Positions 1-13,160 of a DNA stretch of 64,000 nt are shown here, in pieces (the stretch's first letter is position 1; each line of letters begins with the position of its first letter). This DNA comes from Pithys albifrons albifrons. Taxonomy: Eukaryota; Chordata; Aves; Passeriformes; Thamnophilidae. The stretch lies in the NCBI RefSeq assembly GCF_047495875.1, contig NC_092461.1:51036511-51100510 (forward strand), written 5' to 3'. Made by a program: the position numbers and the translations under genes. The notes under the pieces are model-generated. The model was not told where the DNA came from and searched no databases. It saw only the letters and a program-made list of their open reading frames with translations.

Positions 1-3000
1 GTTACTGCTGCTCTTTCAGACTATAAAATGTTAGCACATCCACCAGTTTGTTCTGCTACAAAAACTAAAATCAGCTAAAACCAGTCATTTTGACTCAAAC
101 GGGTGCTGTAGTCACGAACTATTAGCATGGCAGAGTTGGTATTGGGGATAGGCCCTGTAAAATTGTTAGATGACCAGTGAGGAGCCGAATTCCTGGAAAA
201 GGCTGTATTTTAAGAAGCCAGGAGTGATGAGCTGATTTGTGTGAGGTGCTAAATGGGGAGGTTTGGGGGACAGCAGGGGGTGGCAATGTGAGCCCAGTGT
301 CTGATTCTCACTTTCCTGTGTTGCACGGCACAGAGAGACATTCATATCCACAAAGGCCCTGGCTATGAAATAAGTGCATTAAATGCCAAGAATACAGTAT
401 CAAATGATTTAGTAGAAGCGGATTGTCAAGTATCAGCTATGAGAGGATCGGAGAGGTAGCAAAGAGCTGTATTTTAAAGTAAAACTGAACAAAACGCTCA
501 CTTTGAAGTGAAGAGGGCTAATTGCAGAAAAGAAGATTGTTCGGCATGAAATAACACAGTCAGGCTAAAAGCTTATTCTACAGAACTAGGAAGATAACTG
601 GTGAACAAGAAAATGGAGAGAAGAAAACAGATAATGGAGTATGCTGGGAAAGATGGATTTTTATTGCTTTGGTTTTCACTTTGAAGTTACCCTAATCTGA
701 TCACAGGTTACAAACATCAACAAAAATACAGGCTAGAGAATTTCTTGGGTAAGACAAAAGCTTTTTGATAGGCAAATTCCATCAAGTTTAGCTGATACCA
801 AATCTGTTAGCAGTCTTTGCAAAACTGTGGAGAATAGATTGAGTTCACAAGACAAAGAAAGAGCAAGCACAGTTTATGCCTCTTCAAAGCAGGAAGGCTA
901 TGTAATGAATTTCTAGCAAGATTGTAAGATTTAAAATAAACCGAAGACCAGAAAAATCAAGCAGTCTCCCCATTAGCACTTCAGAATTGTGTGGTCATAA
1001 GTAAAAATGCTGATGGGCTTATCAAGGACAAACTGTAAGTAATTCCTCTTATTTTCCCTCTCTGATGGGCTAAGAGGCCTTATGGACAGAGCAAAGTAGT
1101 AGATATCTCTTTGCATTTTAGCACACCTTTTGACATTGAGATTCTCATAAATGAGCACTGAAAACCTGGTTTGGTTGAAAGTGCAGGAGGATGAGAGCAC
1201 AGCCAGATAGACAACTGTACTGCAAGCACAGTTGTCAAGGATTCACAGCCAGCACAGAAGATACATTGATTAGGGTTTTCCACTGTCACTGAAAAACGTG
1301 GTATTTCAAGTCACTTGTGACATCTTCCTTTCTTTAATTTGCAGACAGTGCCAAACTGTAAGCACTTAAGGAGATAAGGTTAAACCATTTTGACCAGCTA
1401 AGGCAGAATTCAGACAACATAGCCCGATTCCATACCAACAAGCACAGAGCACCACATTTGCATCTGAAGATAACTGAGTAGGTGACAGTTCCTCAGAAAG
1501 GAATCTGGGTACGACAGTGAGTGAACCAAACATGACTCAGTGGCATCCCATAAGCTCATCTTTGTGGCTACGTGGTGGTGGCAGTACTGCAGAAACCTGG
1601 ACAGCAGATGCACAAGCCTTTTTCCCACTTGCCCTACATGGGCCTCTGCAGAAAGGGTTCAGGGTTTCTAAAATATCCAAGGAAAAACCCTGGGGAAGAT
1701 CTTGAAACAGGGCAGAGGGTAATCAGACATTTAGAAAGTCAGACTAACAGGGGAAAAAACAGGGTTGCTTGCAAGGAAAAGGTAGAGGGAGATGCTTTCA
1801 GTCTTTTATATGTGCAGAAAGGTGGGGAAAAGGAGGCGGCAATAGACTTTCCTCCAGATTCACTGCGAGATGAGTAAACAGACTTAAATTACAACAAAAG
1901 GAAACTTAAGTTAGGAAATTAAGTTCAGCATCTTGTTGAACAATAATAATAATCAGACTGCAGAAGATATGATCTGAAGGGGCTTTGAGATCTTTGTTAC
2001 TCCATATTTACATATAACAGTTAAATAGTTTTATGTCAGGAATCAGATGGCAGTCAACATTCAAAGTTACATTCTATAGATCCTACTAGTTTTTAACATT
2101 ATTTATTAACTCTACATTGCAATCGAGTTCTTGCTTTATACTCCTCTGTGGAAATCCAGTGGACATGGGCCAGTAATAAATATGTTACCTAAGAAAAGCA
2201 CTCAAAATAACCAAGCAATCAGACTATAAAAACTATAAATGTATAGAGTGTTGCTATTTTAAAGGCATATAGGTTTAATTTTTTTGTACAGATATAGTTA
2301 GGAAGGTTCATAAAATACTGACCTAGGCACTCTACTTTCTCCTTATGGATATGTCCATATTCAGATTATGTGTTTGTCAGCACTGCCTTTAAATCCCTGG
2401 ATAAAACAAATTGTGTCTGCCTGATCTGAAGTCTGCTGCAGTCACTAAGAATCTCTCTAATGTTCGTTAGTGCATTACTTTTCTGTTCTATCAGCTTGTT
2501 CTCTGGAGATCCTCATAATAATCTCTGAGCACCTTCCAGCTATGCTGTCAGCAGCGCAAGCAAAATACTCTGTGTGTTTGTTTGCTCACCGTCTTTGTCC
2601 CAGAAATGTGTGCACAGTTGGGTGTATTGTGTTCACTGGGGTTTTTTTGTTTTCAAAGTGATGCGACCATTGAATTTTGAAAAATATTTTCAAGCATGAA
2701 TTCAGTATGCCTAAAATCTTACTGATGTAACACTTTTCAAGGACACATAATCAAGGATAAGAGCATAAAGAATGATTCCCTGATGATAAATGCAGTTGGT
2801 ATGAGGGTTGAAATCTCCATTCTGGCAAAAGCAAAGGAAATTTTTCTGCTCTCTCTCTATAGGGCCAAGATTTCCTTCAAGATGTTTTCCATTCCTTCAG
2901 CAACAAACGGTGTAACAATCAATTAGCAGTGTGTAGAAAGCATTCTCATTATACAAGTTTTCAGTAAGGAGCTAAGCTCTATACCTTCCCAATGAGCCAC

Positions 3001-6000
3001 ACTGTCCTCCTTTTATGGATGGAGAAAGAGAAACACATCCATGAATATGCAGCAGGGTGGTGTTCAGTGGTAAGAATAAAATGCAAGACTTTGCACTATC
3101 AAGTCAGAACTGTGACCACTGTATGTGGCTGGTTGTGGCCATAGTGCTACCCAGGGTTACAGAAGAGGAGCCCCAGGGGCACTACCTGGCCTTACTGGCC
3201 CTGCACAGCCCCACCTTGGGCCTCCCCACACCCCTGCCCATTAACCAGGACTTCATCCAGCTCAGCCTTGGGCCATCGGTCCCTGTCCCAGTGGCACCAC
3301 AGGAGTGCCATCTCCAGTCACACTTCCTGAATGGACCCCATAAATGCATTTTGCAGCTTGTCTCCAGCTGCGTCCCTGGTCTCTGCCCCTTTTGCTCCTG
3401 GTGTTGGCCCCCCTGATTCATGACCTGGCTGTTGACAGACCCCATGATCAGCCCCCAGTTCTTCTCCTGGGCTCAGTCCCTGCAGGATGGTGCCCAGAGT
3501 GCCCTAACAAGAGACTGCAGAGTACCCACAGAATGTCCCAGAAATACCCAACTGTCCTCTTATCCTGATATGGAAACGGAAGAGTGATTTTAAGAAATCC
3601 CGAAATCCTACTTCTCTGTCAGACAGATGTGAAAAACATCCACCATCTCATCAATGAAGAGGAGGAAAATAACTGCTTTGTAGAGACCCCAGAATGCACA
3701 ACATAAAGGGGGAAAGTGGATATATTATGGAGCACAGAGGTACTCCAAATATTGGAGCATTAACTGGATGTCCTACTCTGCGCTTACAAAACGTAATTTC
3801 AGATTTGAGGAGAAGATAATTTAAACAGCAACAACTGTGTAAGAAAAGGTGCAGCAGACATGATGGAGAAAGGCAGCACATTCTGAAACTGGGACCAGCA
3901 CCACCGTCCCACCTGCACTGATAAAGAATCAGCCGTTCAGGCACAATGTGAGCTGCTAGAGAGAGTCCTGCTGGAGACAATGTGCAGCACTTAGGATGCA
4001 AGGAAGCAACCTCATGTCTTCTACAAACAGCATCTAGCATTTAGAAACTACATAATGCACTAAAATTTCAGATCTCTACCACCAATGAACGAGAGGCCTT
4101 CTTTTCCATTAATTTGTTCTAGAGATCCGCAGTGAATTGTGGTGACCTGTGGGGAAAAATGGCAGGGAGGGAAGGTCTCAGGAACCACTGCCTCAACAGG
4201 TGATGAGAAAATGAGTACCACTATAATTCCAGATCCTTCATAGAAGGGCAGCTGCATGGTATCTATCCCAGCTTATGTGAAATAAAATTAGTTCCAGCAG
4301 CTACTAAGAGCTTGCAATAACACAGATCTACTCCTGATTCCTAACTCAAGCAGACAGAGAAATGCTCTTGCCAGCAACTTACATAGATGTCTGCAATTGC
4401 CAATATAATCATCTGGAGTTACAATGGCTTAATTTTCCCTGTCTTTCTCCAGCTTACAGTCAAGAGTGGAAATAAAATTGCTCTGAGAAATGAGTTTAGA
4501 AGAGGAAATATTAAGATCACTTTATATCAATACACAGTATTAAAAATACCCTCTACAAATGTTTTACTACAGTTCTCCCAAGACTTCTGGATGCAGTGAA
4601 GATAAATCCCTATATTTATGGAAAGAAGGAAGGAAAACCCCCTAGCTTTATTTCTACTGAGGGTTCAGTTTCTAACTGAATCCATGCATATAGCAGTATG
4701 AATGCTACGTGGTAAAAGAGGTACATACAGTTTTAATTCTGTGTCTGTTTTCAGCCTCACTGAACTCAAGATCCACTTAAGCACACAACCGAAATCTCTG
4801 CACTGGTGGAGAACTAACTTCTTGCTGGCATCTGTCTATGGTTCCAGAGAGCTGGTTTAATGACAGTGAGCACCCCAGTGGTAAGTAGGTATAAAAATAT
4901 GATATGTTCAGATAAGGGAAGAAAAACAGAAAACTGCAAAGATAAACTTTGTTTTTATGATCCAGAAAATACTGAAAAAAATAGATTTAATGAAAAAATT
5001 CTGGGCTACCCTTCAGCTTCCTGTAAACCATAATAGTGAATTGCAATACTGTGACTGATGTTACAGAAAAAAACATCACTGTAGTTTATGCTTTAGACCC
5101 ACACCTGACACAGTATGAGCTACCAGATGAAAGAGGAGTTGATTTTCTGACAAAAATGCTGGTGACTGAGCAGCAAAAACCAGCAGCTTTCTCCAAGGTC
5201 TTTGAACACCTTGGGGTGTCACTGACCAAGGCTCCTAAACTTTGGCTGGGTTTTGAACTGGCTCACACAATTCTAGCATATCTTTAACACTCCACAAAAC
5301 TGGCAGGGTTTAATTTGTTGTCCTCTACAGAGATACTATTGAAGCAAATCACCAAGGACATTAATTTTAATAGTAAGAAATCCAAATTGTTTTTAATAAA
5401 ACTGAAGAAAATCTAAAGCAGAACTCCCACACCCTATAACATTCTTCAAAAAACTCAAGACAATTTTATGACTCTAGGTACTTGTTCTCTATAGAAAATA
5501 CAGAAACAAAACACCAGTCTTAAACTAGCTTTGCTCTTTGAAACCAAACAGAAGAATCTTTTCTAGTATTTGGCTATTTGAAGTCAGTATTACCATTAGA
5601 AAAAGTACGAATGTATGGAAGATGTGTATTTAATATCTCAACATTTGTATTTCTCTCCATCTACCTTTCCTTTTCACTTGGCATGTTCTTTTCATTTTCT
5701 TTCCTTTTTCCTTTTAGCATAAAAATATTCATAAAAGCGAGAACACTTTTGTTCATCAGGAGGACACAAGAACACTGCAAATGTTTAAAAAAAATCAAGT
5801 TCAGGGTTTAACTCCATAACTCAGGGCAGATTTGCACTGTATGGGGTGCCTTTCCCAAACTTCTGTTAACATTGATGATGAGTTAAGGTTTATCAACTAT
5901 TGCCCTATATAGGCAGATTTTCCCATCTGATTTCTCTCTCTCCCTGTTATGCAGTTTTGTGTGGGTTGGGCATTTTTGGGCTTTGTTCTGAATTCTGATT

Positions 6001-7630
6001 AAAGAACAATCAGGCAATTTTAGCAATAAAGGTTGTAGAGGTGAGTGCTTCAGAGAGAAGGTAAACAATGCAAGAAGGAACGAGGTCCTCTCCGCGTGCC
6101 CAAGTTTCTTTACAAGTCTCATGGCAACGATTCAGTCACTTCCCCGTCAGGGCACAGGAGCTACAAATGAGGACTCAGCCACTGGGCTGAACTCCAGGAA
6201 TGGAGCAGCATGAGAACCCTGGCTCTCAGAGTAGACACTTCTCTCTTTTTTCTGCTGTATAAGCCTTCTGATTCGCCCAAATGAAAACGTTTCAACTCCC
6301 CAGTGCTGAAGGACAAGCTATGTTAGTGATGCACAAGTTAGTAAGTGGTCCAAGGTAGGAAACCCAGCCACACTCAGTCATCTTTTCATCCAGTGAAACA
6401 AAACTGCCTGAAGGGAAATGGAAAGATGGCCACTTAAACTTGGGATCCTTCACCCCTTTGACCAGTGAAACTCGTTATCAGACTTTATTACCGAAGTCAA
6501 AGGTTGGAGGAATACAGAAAAGGATGAGCTATTTATTCAGGAAATACAAGTGCTTATTCATATTACAAAACATTTTAAAGATAAAACAGAAGCCTTCCTG
6601 CTTCAGGTCATTGCGCAATCTTAAAATAATAGGACAATAAAAGAAAACCTTGTCCCTTCACAAGCTGTTCTTTCTTACTTCCCTACTGCACTGGAACAGG
6701 GAGAGCATTAGTCAGATCAGAAGTACTGATTAGGTTTTTATGTTCTTTAATCTGGAGAAGACAGCATAGAGTCTGCAATTCTTGTTGCTATTTTTCTTTA
6801 TTATGCATAAGAAGTCAAAGAATCATCCAGGCAGGCTCAGACTAGTATATCACTGAGTGCATATTATAGAGAGGATATAATAGAAAGCTGCATGAAGTAT
6901 TTCAATCAGACTTTATACATAATTTCAACTTTGATTGCTATGACACTAAACACTGAACTTTAAGACTCTGCTGATCTAATTGACATAGAAGTCCAGCATA
7001 ATTTATCAGCACTCTTCCATACAAATGACTCAACTATTGCCTACTGCCAGCCTTTTAACAGTCTTAAAACCCAAACCACAAGCTGTTATTAATGAAATAT
7101 GGTTATGATTAAATTTATTTAAAAAAAATACACAGACTGTGCAGGATGCACACTAGAGGTTTCTGCCTCCCTAGAGTATAATTCATTATATACTTAACCT
7201 TAGTCCTTTCCCGGTTTAAGGAAATGGGCTGTTTTAATGCAAATTTATCAGTGAATTCCTTGTTACTTTTACATTGTATTTAAAGAAAGTTGAACCTGTA
7301 TCTGAGCAAAGTCCAGAAAATGATTGCTGAGGTCAGCTGGGATTTGTTTTGTTTCTTCATTTGTCCTGGACTTCCAAAAATGCATGTTTGAGTCATGCAG
7401 GTGACTGTAAAAGGTTGGGGGCAGACCTGCTGAAGTGTGGCTGTGATGTGAGTTGTGGCAGCTCCCATGAGTTTAGACCCTTATGTGAACTTCTGTCAGA
7501 GGATGAGCCAGGCAGCACAGCCGTAGCTGAGCACCTGGGCTAGACTGCCCTGGCCAGCAGCTGATGTGTCTTACCCACACCAGCCCACGACACTGACTCG
7601 GCTCAGATTCACCTCCAGACTCTCTGGACA
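1..7630. other. LAPTM4B: LAPTM4B intron 1, no coding exon seen
   Basis: This stretch lies downstream (leftward) of LAPTM4B coding exon 1 on the minus strand, so it should be intron 1. I found no stretch resembling LAPTM4B exon 2, which encodes the rest of the first membrane segment and the luminal loop, on the minus strand. The sequence is AT-rich and unremarkable apart from a GC-rich block at about 3130-3500, described separately. The short open frames here have no recognisable product. Confidence 0.6.
3130..3500. repeat. GC-rich block, possibly an old repeat
   Basis: About 370 bases are clearly richer in G and C than the AT-rich intron around them. Both strands stay open for 87-119 codons, which is expected from base composition alone. 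I recognise no protein in either frame. The abrupt composition change suggests a decayed transposable element or retrogene fragment, but I cannot name the family. Confidence 0.3.
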
Positions 7631-8127
7631 TAGAATCAATCGTAGAACCATAAAACCGACTGGGTTGGAAAAGACCACCAAGATCATCAAGTCCAACACT
7701 TGGTCCAACTCCAGTCCATTTACCAGATCATGGCACTCAGTGCCACATCCAATCTCAGTTTAAAAACCTCCAGGCACGGTGAATCCACCACCTCTCTGGG
7801 CAGCTCATTCCAATGCCTGATTACTCTCTCTGGAAAGGATTTTTTTCTGATATTCAACTTAAATTTCCCCTGGCAGAGCTTAAGCCCGTGCCCCCTTGTC
7901 CTATTGCTGAGTGCCTGGGAGAAGAGACCAACCCCCACCTGGCTAGAACTTCCTTTCAGGTAGTTCTAGACAGTGATGAGGTCACCTCTGAGCCTCCTCT
8001 TCTCCAGGCTAAACAACCCCAGCTCCCTCAGCCTCTCCCCATAGGGCTTGTGCTCCAGTCCCTTCCCCAGCCTTGTTGCCCTTCTCTGGACCCACTCCAG
8101 CCCCTCAGTATCTTTCCTGAACTCCAT
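7631..8127 (-). mobile_element. CR1 LINE, 3' end fragment
   Basis: This is a 5'-truncated CR1 retrotransposon, the main LINE of birds, lying on the minus strand. Read on the minus strand it shows the 3' part of ORF2: the frame at 7938-7720 contains [24 protein letters not shown] and ALSAMIW, typical of the CR1 ORF2 C-terminus. This is followed by the standard 3' UTR and degenerate copies of the ATTCTATG terminal octamer near 7631-7660. The polypurine text matching 'GGAGAAGAGGAGGCTCAGAGG' on the minus strand (around 7985-8010) is also characteristic. It is dead through truncation. Confidence 0.95.
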
Positions 8128-11100
8128 GAGTCACTGCACCAGTGACAGGATTGTGCTCCAGCTTTTGACAGCAAGTCACATACACCCATTTAATTAAAAC
8201 AAAACACTAAAACACAACAAATCTTTGATCAATTATTCCTGTGTAGCCACCACAGGCAACATCCACCGAAGCCATGCAAGTGACTGCATCCCTGAATCAC
8301 TCTGAAATCCAAGGCAGGGATTAGTTATGCAAGCAAGAAATAGTAAAGAACATGACCACATGCATCCGGTCTGTCTGGGCACAGCTGTTTTGTTGTTGAG
8401 AAATGCATCTCTGCAAGGTGAAAAGCTCCCACAAACCTGTGTTTCTGCCAAAAGCATTTGTCCTGACTGTTTTAAGTAGCTTAATATATCTCCAGATAGA
8501 ACAAGACCTTGCTCAGCACATGCCATCAATGAAATGAAAAACAGTCACAGCACTCTAAAAGCTCTTCCAAGGCTGGGTAGTAGGATGACAGCAGTCAGGG
8601 CTGACTGCAGGCGTCTGAAAGAGAGCTGACCCACAGGAGGCCCAGGAACAGTGTACTACACTCAAATCCAGATTATTTCTTCAGTGATGCCTCCCTGCAG
8701 ATTCACCTCAGACAGACCAGGAGCATTCTCTTGTACTTTGAGCAACAAGTGTGAGTTTTAGATTCTTATTCTGGTCTTTGGAGATTTGGGGCTTTAAACC
8801 TCCAGCCCAGCTGGAAAACAGCACAGAAACTCCACTGCAATTTTTCAAGCCTTGACCCTCCAAACTTACAGTCAAAGCATAAACCTCACAGTAAAACCAG
8901 AGAAAAAGAAAGCAGTCAAGGAAATTAATTCCTGGCTATTTTGCAACATCCGTTCCATAAGTCCAGGAATATATAAGACTAATTGCATTTTCACTGACGT
9001 CAGTCTAATCAACGATCAGTTTACGAAGCTTAATGTGTTCTCCTCTGGCTTACTAGGAGATATATATTAACCTTCAAGAGACTTCTAAACACATTTTACT
9101 TGATTAATGTAATAACTTCTCTCCTTTCTATAAATATATTAATTATTTTTATATAAAAACCCAAATGTAATTATAGGATATTGGACTCTCAATGGGATTC
9201 TTTCCTTCAACAAGCATTTATGTAAACTTTGCTCCTCTTACAACCAACCATCTGTTTTCTCACTGGAGGGAGACAACTGTTCCTCATAATTCCAGTGAAT
9301 TTATTATCCAATTGAAGGCCTTAATAAGAAAAAAAGGCTATTTTACAAGGGTTTTCAATTTCTGAATAGATAATTATATTGATTAGATAAGACAATTGTG
9401 TCATTATCTTGTGACAATTGATGCCGATTATCAGCTATCATTGCAATGATTCACATACTCTGTGAAATATCCTTCTGTGGTATTTAGGGATCAGTTCTCC
9501 TGATGCCATTTGGGAAGCTATTAACTGTTATTTCATACTGCCTCTCTAGAAAAATTCCAATCAAAATGTGGATACTGAGAAGGTCTTTCAGATAATTTTC
9601 TTCATGTTAATGATCAATATTACTCTTTATTCTTTGCTTTAACACACCTAAAATGCATACCTGTGCTTTCAGTTTCTTAAGAAAATATCATACAAGTCTT
9701 GAACAGATATTTGTGTGCAGAATCAGTAATTTAATTCCCACTGGTCTTGAAGAATATAATGGATGCAGTCCAGTCCAAGAGCATATACCCTGAATATCCT
9801 CTGACTCCAGTCTCGGTTGGATATTCAACATGTACATCAATCATCAGGGAAGTCTCTGAAAGTAAGATCCATACTTTTTTTTACTACTAATGAATTCCAA
9901 GTTTCCTCTCCACTCTCCTCAAGAGCAAGCATGTGTACAGGAAGAGTCTAATGAGTTACTTGGGAATGTTACTTGGTTTTTTGTGGTCTCAGCTTTCATC
10001 TTATGAAGTACAGACAATAGGAAAACTCATGATGATTTTATAGACATAGCACTTGGGACATAAATATTTAGTCACTTTAGCCATTTCTACTAGAAGAATT
10101 GGGAATCTCAAGTAATTTCAGATTATATCATGAACCCTTCACCTGCCAGTGGAGAAATCTCACATGCTGCTGACATTACATCTCCTACCAAGGGATGGGA
10201 ATTAGCTTGTCATAGGCACCACCCAGCTCTTTCCTCTGAATATACAGCCCAGGACTGGGCCATGGAGAAGCAATCACCTGGTGGACTCACCACAGGCCCA
10301 GTTCTGCCAGACTTCTTTTCCCAGTGCCTCCAGTTACTGGAGGTGGTAAATGCAGCCTGCAGGATAAGCTGACCCAACATCCCAGCTATATCACACTGTC
10401 ACAACATGGGAAGCGACATCCCTGGCTGACATGAAGTAACTGAGCCTTCAGCAAGCTGGCTGTCATAAAGTGGGAAATCCTTTGGTTTTGGTTCATTTCA
10501 TTCCATACAAAATCAAAGAAAGCTAATTTTTTAAGTAAAACAAGGCTTCATACTCGTATTCATGAAAATTCCCACAATCTGACACTGGGATAACACACAA
10601 GGCTTTCTAATGGTGCAATTTTTCCCTTTTCACAACTTCAGTTCTTTTTTCAGTTCTCAAAATTTCCTGATTCTCATAAGTTTGAAAATAATTAAGAACT
10701 TAATCTTTCCTTAGAATTCCTTTATTTTCCCTGAAAGGGCCTTTACACCCTGTTCAAGGGATCCTCACAACTCCTTGCTGATGTGAGTAGTCTCTGGCTG
10801 TAAAGGTTGCAGGAGTGCAGACAGAGCAGCTTGGAAGGATCCCAGTGTAGTTGTATTTTGTTTACATGAGCAGTCACTGGTGATCTCTACCCCCTGCCAA
10901 GTAAGCCAAGATTACTGAAATCTTCTAACTGGTATTTAAGCATGCTGCCATACATGCTGTTTTCACAAGGCTTTAAAAAAAACAGGAAATAAATGTGGCC
11001 CAGTCACAAAATATATACTTTCATTCTCCTTTTGACATCTGAACAAGTGCATTCTACTGATCTTGGCAGGGTATTCAACCTGTAAATTAATGAGATCACA

Positions 11101-11339
11101 GCAAGCTATGCTTTTCTTTTGCTTTATAATATAAAGAGGCCACTATCAGTACATTTTTTCATCCATTAGGATTGAATCCTTATATTAAAAAATGATTGGG
11201 ATACAGACAGAAGTTACACACACTTTCAAATGTCTATTTAGACAAATACAGAACCAAAATGTCACAACTAGCAATTCATGCTGAGCTCTCCACAAATAGC
11301 AGCTCAGACATTGAAGCCATCCTGGCTAAAAACTTCGGC
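8128..11339. other. LAPTM4B: LAPTM4B intron 1, nothing recognised
   Basis: AT-rich intronic sequence between a CR1 copy and a solo LTR. It includes very AT-rich stretches near 9110-9180. No exon, RNA gene or identifiable repeat was seen. Confidence 0.5.
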
Positions 11340-11343
11340 TTGC

Positions 11344-11986
11344 TGAAGCAGAGCAAAACCCAAAAGAGTTAACTTGAAACATAGTTCCTAAGACTAGCCT
11401 AAAAAAATATTTAGATAAAAGCCCGGTTTGGGAAATTATCCAAAGATGGACTTGGGGTTAGTCCAAGACAGTACGGAGATGCAAAAGTATGCTCACAACT
11501 GACATACAAGAAGACAAATTAAGGATGTAAGGGAGATAAGAAGTCTAAGTACAGAACACAGTGACATACAGAAAGAATAAATTAGGAACATAAAGGAACT
11601 CTGGCATAACCCCTCATGCAGTCAGCAAAAACCAGCAGAAGTTGAAAAGTTCCCCAAGGATGAGGAGCTGAGATACGAACCCTACCAGAGGAAGTAAGAG
11701 GAACTCCCACCATAATATTCCTCAAAAAGAGACTCCACCCCTGACCCCCACCTGGACTCCGCCTGCTATACTATAATCAAGTGCTGCAATAACATTTATA
11801 TGCATGTAGAAATTATGTAATCTCTCACATAAATTGTATAAATACTCTGGCTTTACACTGATTACTTTGGAACTCTATTGTCCAGTGAGAACCGGGAGCT
11901 CCCCAACGTTGCTTTAATAAATACCTTGCTGTTTAAAGACTAAAACTCTGTCTCTAAACAGTTTTATTACGCCTTTTTGGGCATCA
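11344..11986 (+). mobile_element. Solo LTR, ERV1-like
   Basis: This has the layout of a retroviral LTR on the plus strand. It begins TGAAGCAG and ends GGCATCA. It has a TATA box (TATAAATA) at 11837-11844 and a polyadenylation signal AATAAA at 11916-11921, followed by a short U5. It is flanked by a 4-bp repeat TTGC at 11340-11343 and 11987-11990. A 4-bp target duplication is usual for gammaretrovirus-like (ERV1) elements. There is no internal coding region, so it is a solo LTR left by LTR-LTR recombination. The limits rest on my reading of the 4-bp repeat. Confidence 0.65.
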
Positions 11987-11990
11987 TTGC

Positions 11991-12999
11991 TCTATTTATG
12001 TTCTTAGCACACATCCTTCAGCAAGAGACACACAACTCGGTAACTTGGAGTTATAAAAGGTTCTCAGCCTTCCATTAGTTTTTATTTTTAGCCCTTCACT
12101 GTCAGGGCCTCAGGGAGTGCAGAGGGAGGGCAGCAGCTCCCCAGGCATGGCAATGGCTCCTGGGGGACTGTGGGCCCATGGGAAGGAACAGCCTGTGTCC
12201 AGGGCACTGCTGCAGTGAGGCAGGTAGCTGGAGGCACTGGGCACACAGAGCTCAAAAATTAAAGCTCCTTCTTTTATGCCTTTTTTTAACTGATACCTTA
12301 AAATTTCATCTTCTTCCCACCCAAGTCAATCAGAAATAATTCCTGTTATGCAAGATGCTATCAGTGGATCCCCAGGGTGTGCAGAACTCCACTGCCAGGA
12401 GAGTGGGAAATCCTTCCATGACGCTGTCAGGACATCTGACTTTGTTCCTTCTTTGTGTTTTAGATAAGCAAAGTGGAATCCATTTCCTCAGGAAGCAGAC
12501 ATGCTGTGTTTATAAATGCTGTCACTGACTGGAGTGTTGATTCACCAGCTCTTACTGGGTCACTTAGAACAAGCAGAAATGCCACCTTTCCCCTGGACTC
12601 CAGCAGCTGGGGGAGATCAGAACTGAAGCTGGCTCATTTCAGCACTGTCACTGCCCTGAGCAGCAGGGGATACAACTGTCTGGGATAAAAGTAAGCTATT
12701 GGAAGTGACTTTCTAATTTCCTTTTTTTTTATTTTAAATATGACATTTTAAGACTTTTGTGCTCCAAAACGTGTTTCTGTGTAAATACAGAGAAATGAAA
12801 TGTGAGCAATTCAGGTCTGTATGGACTCTGTGAGATTGAAACAGCCACCAGCAAAGATGGATCGAAGACACAGCTGCTGCTGAGTGGTAGGAAGGAAACA
12901 CTCCCCAGGAGTTCACACAGTAACTCCTCAGACTTTCTCACAGAACGCTGGAGATTCACCTGAGAACAGTCAGGATATTTTCATCAAAACACTGGACTT
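11991..12999. other. LAPTM4B: LAPTM4B intron 1, nothing recognised
   Basis: Mixed-composition intronic sequence, with a slightly GC-rich patch at about 12100-12240. I see no exon or clear repeat. Confidence 0.4.
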
Positions 13000-13160
13000 G
13001 TGAGTTATGGACTATAACCACATAGAATGGTGTGAGATTCAATTTAGCCAATTAGCATGTAGCCTTAACCCTATATAAACTGTTTGCAGTGTATTAATAA
13101 AGGGCATTCTACCTAAATCATACTGATTGTTGTGTGGCGTCCTTGATCCTCCGTGAAATA
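13000..13160 (+). mobile_element. LTR-like fragment (TATA to U5)
   Basis: A TATA box (TATATAAA, 13072-13079) is followed 17 bases later by AATAAA (13096-13101) and then a U5-like segment with a GTGTGGCGTCC motif, as seen in retroviral LTRs. I could not find paired TG/CA ends or a target duplication, so the limits are approximate. The very short TATA-to-AATAAA spacing is typical of compact avian LTRs. It could instead be chance. Confidence 0.4.

Noticed and set aside
3651..4040. 129-codon minus-strand open frame considered as a LAPTM4B exon
   Set aside because: No similarity to LAPTM4B membrane segments and no matching splice phase.
7813..8145. 110-codon plus-strand open frame with Pro-rich text
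   Set aside because: It is the antisense strand of a CR1 3' end, a common source of false genes in birds.
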